Source: Oscillospiraceae bacterium
Lineage (GTDB): Bacteria > Bacillota > Clostridia > Oscillospirales > Oscillospiraceae
DNA length: 35,296 nt
Direction: 5' to 3'
Assembly (NCBI GenBank): GCA_902778275.1
Contig: CACYXE010000019.1
Span: 1 to 35,296 of the forward strand
Shown in pieces: positions 1 to 6,765 of this stretch (the first letter of the stretch is position 1; each line of letters starts with the position of its first letter). Position numbers and translations under genes: made by a program. The notes beneath the pieces were generated by a model. The model saw only the letters and a list, made by a program, of their open reading frames with translations. It made no database searches and had not been told where the DNA came from.

Positions 1-96
1 ATTTGCCGCGGCTTCCGTACTCATAAGCCTCATGCCGCAGGAAGAGCAAAAAACTGCATTGTCCGGCAGCGACGCCCCACAATGAATACAGAACAT
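1..96 (-). CDS. Zinc-ribbon protein, N-terminal fragment (runs off the left edge)
   Basis: Reading leftward from an ATG at 96 gives 32 codons beginning MFCIHCGASL and continuing to the window edge, so only the N-terminus is visible. It carries two CxxC pairs (FCIHCG and FCSSCG), the signature of a zinc-ribbon/double-zinc-ribbon N-terminal domain. In Clostridia such domains often precede membrane segments of unknown function. The start at 96 is preferred over the in-frame ATG at 102 because the AAGGGGG ribosome site then has normal spacing of about 7 nt. No function can be assigned from the fragment. Confidence 0.7.
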   Translation of the reverse strand, partial: MFCIHCGASLPDNAVFCSSCGMRLMSTEAAAN

Positions 97-152
97 TTCC
101 ATTCCCCCTTCGTGGCAGGTCTTTTGCAAAATAATTACAATTTGTTGGAAAC

Positions 153-181
153 ATTCTACCATAGATACGCGTTTCCCGCAA
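153..181 (-). promoter_or_regulatory. Promoter of the zinc-ribbon gene
   Basis: On the minus strand, TTGCGG (176-181) and TAGAAT (153-158) are separated by 17 nt, and the start codon lies about 55 nt downstream. The match to a sigma-A promoter is reasonable. It was identified by eye. Confidence 0.5.
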
Positions 182-233
182 TGTGGGCGGGAAGAATTTT
201 TAACTCGCGGTTTTGGAGCTATACCCATAACGA

Positions 234-270
234 AAAATGAATCCCTGCCGTCCGGCAGAGATTCATTTTA
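234..270 (-). terminator. Bidirectional terminator hairpin after the CotH gene
   Basis: An imperfect stem pairs AAAATGAATC..CTGCCG with CGGCAG..GATTCATTTT around a very short loop. T-rich sequence follows on both strands. It lies about 60 nt past the stop of the leftward CotH gene and so most likely terminates that gene. Confidence 0.7.
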
Positions 271-330
271 TTTATTATCAGTTCATTCTCCGATCGCTTG
301 GTCGGGAAGGATATCGGCATTCATCGCAGC

Positions 331-2700
331 TCAAAAGTTCCTGTACTTGGCTGTGCGGCCGAAGTAGCGCAGGGCCTCCTCGTCACTGGCGTGAAAGGTG
401 AAAAGCAGCTGGTCTGTTGTAAAGTCGATCCAATCCCGATCGGTAAAGTAGCCCCGCAGATTCTCTACATGCTTCGTCCAGCCGCTGAGAGAGTAGTTCC
501 AACGCTGGGTATCCCGTTCCATCTCCGGCTCCACCGTCGCGGTAAAGCGGTCCACCAGCTCCAGCACATGCTCGTTGGAGAGCACATCCCGGCCCAGCTG
601 GGCATAACGGCTGAACACCTTGTCCCGAAATTCCGGGTTCCCGGACAGGTTCCGGATGATCGGCGGTATGTCCGCCCCCGCGTTGTTCACCTCTGTGAGC
701 ATTCCGTAGAAGCTGCCGCCGATCCATTCAAAGGACCAGTCCAGATCGTAGAAAACGAAATCCCAACGCCCGTCTCCCTCAAAGGAACGGTACAGGCGCA
801 GATTGCCCTGGGTGTCGGTATTGGCGCAGTAAGCCTCCAGCAAAAACCAATCGATGAGGCTGTCCATGTCGATCTGTTCACAGATGTACCGATAGGTATC
901 CGGGTCGTTCATGTCGCCGGTCCAACCCAGCTTCACCAGCGGGTAGAAGGGCGTATTCGTGTTCACCGGGCATCTGTTGGCCTCCACGCTGTCTTTTCCC
1001 ACACCTGTATGGCTTGCGTAAAACTGGCGCGTGATGCCCTCTTTCAAATTGTACAGGCCCCAGTACTGTCCATTCACATACAGGGCACAGTATCGGCTGG
1101 CCTGGGTGTAGACCGCGTCGCTGGCTTCCAGGCACAGGGCCTGGCACAGCTCATTGCGGAAGAAAGCCCGGGTATAGTCCTGCCCGGCCCGGATGGACAG
1201 CTCGTCGATGGGGACGGCTCCGTTGCCGAAAACATCGCAGCTCAGCTCCCCGCCGTAGCGGCCCGAGAAGTTCACGTTCATGCTTTTTTTCGCGCGGGAC
1301 AGGCTGGTCCAGCCTGCCAGCTCCCACGCCCCGTCCTGGTTGAAGATCTCTTCCTTCCCGTCGTAGAAGGACAGATTGACCGGGACGGTCGCCCCCTTCA
1401 GCGCGGCATTGTAGATCATCAGCCAGCGGCCCGGCGTGTCTGCGGCCAGGCTCAGCACCGGCACGGTGTGCCCCTCGTTCATGATATAGCTGAAGCTGGC
1501 CGGGCGGCTGGGCACCGCCCCCTCCTCCAGGGCGACGGCCCGAATGACGCAGGTCTGACCGACGGAGATCGGGCCCTCGTAGTGAGCCGATTCCCGTGTC
1601 GGCAGGCTGCCGTCGGTGGTGTAATAGATCTCGCCCGTGCTGAGCAGCTCTATCTGCAGCGATTCCGTATCCTCATAGACGCCGGGCAGGGTCAGCGCCG
1701 CGGGTTTGCCGGAGACGCGCCGTGCCCCGCCGGCGTTTTCCATTCCGGGGCTGGGCTCGGTGAAGTAGAAGAAGCCCGTGCCCTCCGGGCTGCGGCCCAT
1801 GCTCCCCTCGACGGGGATCTCATGGAGGCTGACCCAGTCCGCCAGTGTACCGGCGGGATCGAAAAGATACAGCTGCTCGCTGACGGCATTCAAAGAAAAG
1901 CCGGTGTTGGTCCGAGAGATATCGTCATCCTCATCGCAGCGGATGACCAGCAGCCCGCCCGGCTCCAGCGTCTGTTCGGGAAAGGCCCAGCGCTTCGGTT
2001 CATCCGGATCGTCGCCGAGGGTCCAGCCGGCCAGGGCAAGGGGCGCCGACCCATTGTTGCGCAGCTCCACCCAGTCGCACAGGCTGTGCTCCACAGAGTG
2101 TGCCTCGTTGGAGACCATGACCTCCCAGATGCACAGCTCCCCCGGTGTTTCCCGTTCCGCCGCGTATGCCTCGTACCCGGCGGTGTTGTTTTTATGTCCG
2201 GGGCTGATCCAGGGCGTCTCGGCAAAGCCGCCGTCCTCCTGCCGGATCAGGGAACAGTCCGCCCCGGTATCCTGGCACAAAGCCTTATCCTGCACCTGGC
2301 CCGCCGGGTCTACAAGATAGAGCGTCTCCTCCGGTGAGAGGGAAAAACCGCCCGGATCCAGCGGCACCAGCAGCACGCCGTCCGGCTCCAGACTTTGTTC
2401 CGGGAGGGTCAGGCCGGTCCCGCCCTGCCTGTCTGTCAGCTGCCAGCCGTTCAGATCCAGGGCTTCGCCGGAGCAGTTCTCCAGTTCTGCCCAGTCCGGG
2501 AAAGCAGGAGCCAGGACGGAGGCCTTGTTCTTGACCATCAATTCCGAGATGCGAAGCAGCCCGCTGTAGTTTACGGCGGGCTCCGCTTCCGGCGTCGGCT
2601 CCGGATCAGTCAGACCGACCCTTCCGCAGCCGGCCAGCACAAGGCACAACAGCAGAAAGAGCGCAATTTGCTTCATTCTCTTTTTCTGGAGTTGAATCAT
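331..2700 (-). CDS. CotH-kinase family lipoprotein with two lamin-tail-like domains
   Basis: Predicted surface lipoprotein of about 789 aa. A positively charged N-terminus, a hydrophobic stretch and the lipobox LVLAGC (Cys25 from this start) indicate lipid anchoring. Two lamin-tail-like domains follow (about residues 45-165 and 188-320, each with a 'WVELRN/WAELEN..L.L.GW.L' pattern). Next is a chitobiase-C-terminal-like beta domain (about 335-408, 'YYTTDGSLP'). The rest is a CotH kinase domain (about 412-780) with the acidic 'FYDLDWSFEW' motif. CotH-family proteins are known as spore-coat protein kinases, and secreted relatives are common in Clostridia. Substrate and sporulation role here are inference. 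The start at 2700 was chosen over an upstream ATG (2769) because it leaves a normal signal peptide. ATG 2676 is an alternative; neither has a strong ribosome site. It is divergent from the Fur-like gene. Confidence 0.85.
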   Translation of the reverse strand: MIQLQKKRMKQIALFLLLCLVLAGCGRVGLTDPEPTPEAEPAVNYSGLLRISELMVKNKASVLAPAFPDWAELENCSGEALDLNGWQLTDRQGGTGLTLPEQSLEPDGVLLVPLDPGGFSLSPEETLYLVDPAGQVQDKALCQDTGADCSLIRQEDGGFAETPWISPGHKNNTAGYEAYAAERETPGELCIWEVMVSNEAHSVEHSLCDWVELRNNGSAPLALAGWTLGDDPDEPKRWAFPEQTLEPGGLLVIRCDEDDDISRTNTGFSLNAVSEQLYLFDPAGTLADWVSLHEIPVEGSMGRSPEGTGFFYFTEPSPGMENAGGARRVSGKPAALTLPGVYEDTESLQIELLSTGEIYYTTDGSLPTRESAHYEGPISVGQTCVIRAVALEEGAVPSRPASFSYIMNEGHTVPVLSLAADTPGRWLMIYNAALKGATVPVNLSFYDGKEEIFNQDGAWELAGWTSLSRAKKSMNVNFSGRYGGELSCDVFGNGAVPIDELSIRAGQDYTRAFFRNELCQALCLEASDAVYTQASRYCALYVNGQYWGLYNLKEGITRQFYASHTGVGKDSVEANRCPVNTNTPFYPLVKLGWTGDMNDPDTYRYICEQIDMDSLIDWFLLEAYCANTDTQGNLRLYRSFEGDGRWDFVFYDLDWSFEWIGGSFYGMLTEVNNAGADIPPIIRNLSGNPEFRDKVFSRYAQLGRDVLSNEHVLELVDRFTATVEPEMERDTQRWNYSLSGWTKHVENLRGYFTDRDWIDFTTDQLLFTFHASDEEALRYFGRTAKYRNF

Positions 2701-2813
2701 ATTGTTCCGTCCATTAAAAAGGGATCGTCTCCATGTCATCCGTGAAAAGCAAGGTAAATAATTAAGCACTGTACCGCTCTTCCATTTTTTTCAAAAAATA
2801 TTTAATAAAAGGG

Positions 2814-2842
2814 TTTACAAAGCGAAATATATATGGTAAATT
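2814..2842 (+). promoter_or_regulatory. Promoter of the PerR-like fusion gene
   Basis: TTTACA (2814-2819) and TAAATT (2837-2842) are separated by 17 nt. The expected transcription start, near 2849, is just upstream of the palindromic operator. Confidence 0.5.
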
Positions 2843-2853
2843 AAAAACGATAA

Positions 2854-2868
2854 TGAGAATTGTTCTCA
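2854..2868 (+). promoter_or_regulatory. Fur/PerR-type operator upstream of the regulator's own gene
   Basis: The 15-bp site TGAGAATTGTTCTCA is a 7-1-7 inverted repeat with one mismatch (TGAGAAT/GTTCTCA), the geometry of Fur-family boxes. It sits between the predicted transcription start and the ribosome site (GGAGGT, 2873-2878). Binding there would block transcription, so autorepression is the simplest reading. Confidence 0.65.
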
Positions 2869-2883
2869 ATTTGGAGGTGCTTC

Positions 2884-3624
2884 ATGGATATCGTCCGAAA
2901 ACACAGCAAGAAGCGGGACGCTATTCTCGGCTACCTGCGCGAGTGCAGCGATCACCCCAGCGCAGATCAGGTTTTCCGCGGTCTCAAGCCGCTGCACCCC
3001 GAGCTCAGTCTGGGGACGGTATACCGCAATCTCGGGATCCTTGCGCAGGACGGACTGATCTCTTCCGTGGGACCCGTCAATGGGCAGGAGCGCTACGAAG
3101 CCCGGACCGATCCCCATCCACATTTTGTGTGCCGGCGCTGCGGCCGGCTGTTCGATCTGGATCTCCCGGATCTGATCAAAGAACTCTACAGCGAGATCGA
3201 AAGCGCCATGGGCTGCGTCCCGGAGGGCTGCGCCCTCACGATCACCGGGCTCTGCCCGGACTGCGCGAAGGGCGAGACAGAGGCGCCGGACCCGGACGCT
3301 GCGGTACAGCAGACGCCCGCCGTGAAGAAATGGCTCTGCTCGGTCTGCGGGCATGTGCATATAGGCAGCGCACCCCCGGTGCTTTGCCCCGTCTGCAAGG
3401 TGACGTCTTCCCATTTCCGAGACGCCGCCGAGGCCGTCCAGGAGGGCGCATCTCCTGTGCTTTTCCCCGAGGACATCGATGAAAAGAAGCTCCGCCAGCG
3501 TCCCGCCCGGAAGACCCGCAAATGGGTATGCTCCGTCTGCGGCTGCGTCCACGAGGGGCCCAATCCTCCGGAGCTCTGCCCCGTCTGCAAGGTCCCGGCC
3601 TCCAACTTCAGGGCCGCGGACTGA
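2884..3624 (+). CDS. PerR/Fur-family regulator fused to two rubredoxin-like domains
   Basis: A 246-aa protein. Residues 1-130 are a Fur-family repressor: a winged helix ('SLGTVYRNLGIL', 42-53), a metal-binding dimerisation domain, and structural-zinc cysteines C83/C86 and C124/C127. By spacing, the B. subtilis PerR regulatory ligands H37, D85, H91, H93 and D104 correspond to H24, E72, H78, H80 and D91, so one Asp is replaced by Glu. Residues 149-178 and 213-242 are two copies of the rubredoxin-like module seen at the C-terminus of rubrerythrins (WxCxxCGxVHxG..PPxxCPxCK). Each has four Cys able to hold one iron or zinc. Ordinary PerR is about 145 aa and lacks these modules. Start ATG 2884 has GGAGGT 5 nt upstream. 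A redox- or peroxide-sensing role is inferred. Confidence 0.9.
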   Translation: MDIVRKHSKKRDAILGYLRECSDHPSADQVFRGLKPLHPELSLGTVYRNLGILAQDGLISSVGPVNGQERYEARTDPHPHFVCRRCGRLFDLDLPDLIKELYSEIESAMGCVPEGCALTITGLCPDCAKGETEAPDPDAAVQQTPAVKKWLCSVCGHVHIGSAPPVLCPVCKVTSSHFRDAAEAVQEGASPVLFPEDIDEKKLRQRPARKTRKWVCSVCGCVHEGPNPPELCPVCKVPASNFRAAD

Positions 3625-3636
3625 GCCGGCTGCCGC

Positions 3637-4209
3637 TCAAACGGAGACGAAGGTGTCCAGCGCGGTGATGAACTGCATCGGGGATTCCAGGATGCAGACG
3701 TGGCCGCCGGGGATCACAAGCTCGATGCACCGGCCGCCTCTGCTCTTGTACTGTTCCATGAAGTGGCGGGTCTGCTTCACCATCGGCTGCGGCGGATAGG
3801 CCTTTTCCCCCGGATAACCGGGGATCATTCCGATGCGGCCCAGGTTCCCGAACTCCAGCATGGAGTGGTCGCTGACTATCTGGTCATCGTCGCCGCGGAT
3901 CCAGAGGACGGGCGGCTTGGGGTCCACATCGAGAAAGTCGTCCAGCCGGGCGTACTTGGGACTCATCGTATTCAGAACACCCTTGTCGCCGGCCACCACA
4001 TAGGGCCATTTCCAGGCGACCTGGTAATTGCCGGGATAGTATTCGTAGCCGATCTTCACGCTGGAGATGGTCTGGATAAACTCCTTCTCCCACTCCTGGT
4101 TCATCCGGAACGGCGCTTTGAACAGATACTTGTTCATCACGTCCCGGATAAACGACGAGTCGCCGACCATTCCGGAGAAGGTCAGCATGGGATTGGCGGT
4201 GCCTGCGCC
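3637..4209 (-). pseudogene. Alpha/beta hydrolase, 5'-truncated
   Basis: The frame encodes about 190 aa matching only the C-terminal half of a larger alpha/beta hydrolase. It begins inside a 'SGAGTANPM' segment and retains a probable acid residue in 'WIRGDDDQIVSD' and the catalytic His in 'IPGGHVCILESP'. The N-terminal half with the nucleophile elbow (GxSxG) is absent. Upstream, homology stops at about 4206-4209, exactly where a repeat shared with the tRNA-Leu downstream flank begins. The first available ATG (4188) has no ribosome site. I read it as a remnant left by recombination at tRNA-Leu. A translated fragment cannot be excluded. It is convergent with the PerR-like gene (12-nt gap). Confidence 0.75.
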
Positions 4210-4275
4210 GGAGGCGGGCCGCCAAAAAGAGGCTTCCGAAAGAAAGCCTCTTTTTGGTGCGGGTATGGGGATTTG
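4206..4275 (-). repeat. Repeat copy A: tRNA-Leu 3' end plus terminator-like hairpin
   Basis: This stretch closely parallels 4411-4479. Positions 4251-4275 are identical to the last bases of tRNA-Leu(UAG), including the encoded CCA. A hairpin (13-bp stem, 4223-4235/4244-4256) stands where the tRNA-Leu terminator stands in copy B. Positions 4206-4227 match 4411-4432 except for possible edge bases. The rest of the tRNA is missing. It is either a scar of an integration event at the tRNA 3' end or a partly deleted tandem tRNA copy. Confidence 0.8.
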
Positions 4276-4410
4276 CCTGCATTTTTCGCTTGCGGGAGAC
4301 GCGAAAAATCACAGACTTCATCAGTACGCAATAATTACAGGTTCGCATGGGGTAGTGCAGGAGGGGATGGGCTTCCCCTCCTGCCAATTTGAGCGAAGCG
4401 GATCTTTGCC
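4276..4410. other. Non-coding spacer between the two tRNA-Leu 3' repeats
   Basis: About 135 bp with no convincing gene. It contains three self-complementary elements: a 9-bp stem (ATTTTTCGC/GCGAAAAAT, about 4281-4309), a 10-bp stem (GCAGGAGGGG/CCCCTCCTGC, 4357-4366/4375-4384) and a 7-3-7 stem (GCCCGCC/GGCGGGC, 4408-4424) that runs into copy B. No integrase remnant or longer open frame is visible. Confidence 0.6.
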
Positions 4411-4479
4411 CGCCGGAGGCGGGCCGCCAAAAAAAGCTTCCTTTCGGAAGCCTTTTTTTGGTGCGGGTATGGGGATTTG
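4411..4479 (-). repeat. Repeat copy B: 3' end of the intact tRNA-Leu and its terminator
   Basis: Partner of 4206-4275, offset by about 204 bp. Both outer segments are the same (GC-rich flank and tRNA 3' end), while the stem of the hairpin between them differs. Identical flanks with divergent stems suggest a recurring tRNA-terminator cassette, not a very recent exact duplication. Confidence 0.75.
4429..4459 (-). terminator. Terminator of tRNA-Leu
   Basis: An A/T-flanked hairpin pairs GCTTCC with GGAAGC around TTTC. In the direction of transcription (leftward) it is followed by a run of seven T, directly after the encoded CCA of tRNA-Leu. Confidence 0.8.
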
Positions 4480-4543
4480 AACCCCAACGCCTCTCGGCAC
4501 AAGAACCTAAATCTTGCATGTCTGCCAATTTCATCATACCCGC
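4459..4543 (-). tRNA. tRNA-Leu(UAG)
   Basis: 85 nt including an encoded CCA. The acceptor stem GCGGGTA/TACCCGC and discriminator A are visible. The anticodon loop is TTTAGGT, giving anticodon UAG, on a CAAGA/TCTTG stem. A long class-II variable arm (TGCCGAGAGGCG) and a T arm with GTTCAAAT complete the cloverleaf. It decodes CUN leucine codons. It is the downstream member of a Gly-Leu tRNA pair. Confidence 0.95.
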
Positions 4544-4551
4544 GGATATGG

Positions 4552-4583
4552 AAAAAGCCTATCGCTTTCGCAATAGGCTTTTT
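4552..4583 (-). terminator. Terminator-like hairpin between tRNA-Gly and tRNA-Leu
   Basis: An 11-bp perfect stem (AAAAAGCCTAT/ATAGGCTTTTT) with a further inner GC/GC pair and T-tract lies 1 nt past the tRNA-Gly CCA. Only 8 nt separate it from tRNA-Leu, so it either attenuates read-through or serves as a processing element. Confidence 0.75.
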
Positions 4584-4584
4584 A

Positions 4585-4660
4585 TGGAGCGGGCAACGAG
4601 GCTCGAACTCGCTACCTCCACCTTGGCAAGGTGGCGCTCTACCGGATGAGCTATGCCCGC
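4585..4660 (-). tRNA. tRNA-Gly(GCC)
   Basis: 76 nt including an encoded CCA. The acceptor stem is GCGGGCA/TGCCCGC with discriminator T. The anticodon loop TTGCCAA lies on a CCACC/GGTGG stem, giving anticodon GCC. A standard D arm and T arm (GTTCGAGC) are present. It is read from the strong promoter just upstream. Confidence 0.96.
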
Positions 4661-4673
4661 GTCAGCAGTAGCT

Positions 4674-4701
4674 ATTCTACCACAAAACGCGAACTTGTCA
4701 A
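4674..4701 (-). promoter_or_regulatory. Strong promoter of the tRNA-Gly/tRNA-Leu pair
   Basis: On the minus strand, TTGACA (4696-4701) and TAGAAT (4674-4679) are separated by 16 nt and lie 13 nt before the tRNA-Gly 5' end. The -35 box overlaps the stop codon (4698-4700) of the upstream lipoprotein gene. Confidence 0.85.
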
Positions 4702-5891
4702 GAGCCATTCAAAATTTCTTCCGACGGCTCAGCGGTCTCCTCCGCCCCCGCTTCCGGGGTACCTTCCGGCTGCGCCAGCAGGGCCTGATAATGCAGCGGG
4801 CCGTCGCAGACCGGGTAAGCCGCCGTATCCCACCGGTAACTGACCCAGGCCTCTTCATCCCGCAGCAGAAAGCCGCTTGGCATTCCCTGGGCCTGGCAGG
4901 CGGTCAGATCCACATGATAGCTCTTCTCGTCCAGCTCAATGATATTCCAGCTGTGGTTTTCCCGGTTCTTCTGTCCGTATACGATCTGGCACGGCACCTC
5001 AAGCCGGCGGCACAACTCCACATAGGCAAGGGCCATGCCCTCGCTGTCGGCCTCCTGCCCGACCAGAGCCGCATAGGCGCTGTGGCCCTGGGAGTCCGCA
5101 GCGTAGACACAGTTATCCACCAAATAGTCCGCCGCCAGCAAGGCTCTGTGCGCAGGATCCAGCATCTCCGTGTCCACATCCCGGAAGGGCTCCAGAGCCA
5201 ACAGCTCCGCGCGTCTGGCCTCCAGCTCCTCACCGGTCATGCCGTAATCCAGCAGGATCTCGTACAGCCGCTGACGGCCGGAGCCGCTGAACATGTTCAC
5301 ACTGACCTTCGGCTCCGCCGGCGCGCTGGCGGGATAGCTGCGGTAGATGCGGCCCACCAGGATCTCCATCTCCTCGGCACTGTAAAAGCTGCGGGTGATG
5401 AGGACCACCAGCCGCCGGTTCCCCGCCTCCATGGCGGAGCGGATGATGTCCTCAATGCCTGTGGAATACTGCATCTGCCGGATATCGGCGGCGTTCAGCG
5501 CAGCCGGACTGTAGTGGATGCTGATCTCAGCCTCGTAGTGGTTTACGATCTTGGACAGCTCATAAGAGATATTGTCCACGCAGTAGGCGCAGAGAGCGTC
5601 CTGGGTGCGGACCTGCCAGCAGGCGCTGGCCATATCCGCCGCGGTATCCCCCTGGTAGGCCGCGTCGAACTGGATCGCGCCGTTGTCCTCACCTGAGGAC
5701 ACCAGCCCCAGCAGCGCGGCTTTCAACTCATTCAGATCGCGCACGGTGATCTTATCCTCCCGGGACACATTGTCCTGCACCGGCGGGACGTAATCGCTCA
5801 CGACCACGTATTCCTTGTCGAACACGCTGCCGCAGCCGCAGAGAAAACACACTGCGGCCACGAGACAGATCCTGATGAGTCGTTTCTTCAT
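4698..5891 (-). CDS. Transglutaminase-like lipoprotein with catalytic Cys replaced by Ser
   Basis: A 397-aa protein with a lipoprotein signal peptide (MKKRLIRICL start, lipobox ending at Cys20). The C-terminal half (about 245-345) resembles transglutaminase-like/CEP1 cysteine-protease folds. In the usual 'xCxGYA' nucleophile motif it reads 'ADSEGMA', putting Ser283 where Cys is expected. The His (NHSWN, H313) and Asp (YHVDLT, D328) of the triad are retained. The N-terminal half (about 40-210) is not recognised. It is probably an anchored binding or scaffold protein with lost or altered catalysis; serine chemistry is an untested possibility. Last gene of the topoisomerase-yitT operon, 6 nt after yitT. 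Confidence 0.8.
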   Translation of the reverse strand: MKKRLIRICLVAAVCFLCGCGSVFDKEYVVVSDYVPPVQDNVSREDKITVRDLNELKAALLGLVSSGEDNGAIQFDAAYQGDTAADMASACWQVRTQDALCAYCVDNISYELSKIVNHYEAEISIHYSPAALNAADIRQMQYSTGIEDIIRSAMEAGNRRLVVLITRSFYSAEEMEILVGRIYRSYPASAPAEPKVSVNMFSGSGRQRLYEILLDYGMTGEELEARRAELLALEPFRDVDTEMLDPAHRALLAADYLVDNCVYAADSQGHSAYAALVGQEADSEGMALAYVELCRRLEVPCQIVYGQKNRENHSWNIIELDEKSYHVDLTACQAQGMPSGFLLRDEEAWVSYRWDTAAYPVCDGPLHYQALLAQPEGTPEAGAEETAEPSEEILNGS

Positions 5892-5897
5892 AAGTCT

Positions 5898-6764
5898 TTA
5901 CCTGATCTCCGAAATGCTTTCAAAGCCTTTGCCAAACACATTCTTCACGTCCGCGACGATGAAAAACGCGTTCTCGTCGATGCTCTTCACCAGGCGGCGA
6001 AGCTGGGCGATCTGGTTGCGCTTGATAACGCACATGATCACATGCTTCTGCCGGTGGGAGTAGGCGCCCTCTCCTTCCAGGATCGTAACACCCCGCTGGA
6101 TGGGGCCGGATATGATGCTTTGGATCAGATCCTCGCTGTTCTCACTGATGATGTAGCACAGGGAAGAGGTGTCGAAGCCGTACAGCACCAGGTCGATGAC
6201 CTTGCTGACCACGAACATGGCGATCACCGAATACATGGCACTCTCGTAATTGCCCAGCACCGCAGCATAGATGACGATGATCAGGGAATCCATGATCAGG
6301 ATCATAGTGCCGAAGTTGATCTGGGAATAGCGCTGGCGCAGCATCTTGGCCACGATATCGATCCCGCCGGTGGTGGCGCCCACGTAGTAGATAGCGCCGA
6401 GCCCGGCGCCCTTGATCACGCCGCCGATAACGGCACCCAGCATGGGCTCATCTGTCAACACGATGCCCGTGGTGGCCAACAGGTCCACGAAGACGGAGGA
6501 GATCGCCACGCCCGCCAGGGAACCCAGCATGAAGTCCAGGCCAAAATGCCGCCATGAGATCGCAAACAGCGGGATGTTGAGTATGATCACCATCATGCCC
6601 ACAGGGAAGCCGGTGAAGGTATTCAGGATCATGGCGATGCCCGTGATGCCGCCGGAGACGATGGCATTGGGATACATGAAAAACTGAAAGCCCACCGCGT
6701 AGATGAAGCCGCCTGCCAGGATGATCAGATAGTTCAGCAGCGTTTTCAAAATCTTGCGATCCAT
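5898..6764 (-). CDS. YitT family membrane protein
   Basis: 288 aa. About five hydrophobic segments fill the first 190 residues, beginning 'LLNYLIILAGGFIYAVGFQFFMYPNAIVSGGITGIAMIL', the hallmark of the YitT/DUF161 family (full motif starts at about residue 10). A C-terminal DUF2179 domain (about 210-285, 'GVTILEGEGAYS', 'IMCVIKRNQIAQLRRLVKSID') is cytosolic. Family members are widespread in Firmicutes and their transport function is unsettled. It begins 1 nt after the ParC-like stop, so it is co-transcribed and possibly translationally coupled with the topoisomerase genes. Confidence 0.9.
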   Translation of the reverse strand: MDRKILKTLLNYLIILAGGFIYAVGFQFFMYPNAIVSGGITGIAMILNTFTGFPVGMMVIILNIPLFAISWRHFGLDFMLGSLAGVAISSVFVDLLATTGIVLTDEPMLGAVIGGVIKGAGLGAIYYVGATTGGIDIVAKMLRQRYSQINFGTMILIMDSLIIVIYAAVLGNYESAMYSVIAMFVVSKVIDLVLYGFDTSSLCYIISENSEDLIQSIISGPIQRGVTILEGEGAYSHRQKHVIMCVIKRNQIAQLRRLVKSIDENAFFIVADVKNVFGKGFESISEIR

Positions 6765-6765
6765 T

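Noticed and set aside
298-2337. Long open frame (679 codons) on the plus strand opposite the CotH gene
   Set aside because: Composition is rich in Arg, Ala, Gly, His and Pro without any domain. It mirrors a real gene on the other strand and is a by-product of high third-position GC.
4276-4410. Tiny integrated element between the tRNA-Leu repeats
   Set aside because: At 135 bp with no recombinase or coding potential, it cannot be an autonomous element. At most it is a scar, described as such.
3884-4537. Leftward frame of 217 codons spanning tRNA-Leu and the repeats
   Set aside because: It translates the tRNA gene and terminators. The repeated 'NPHTRTKKRL' in it is simply the duplicated tRNA 3' end read as protein.
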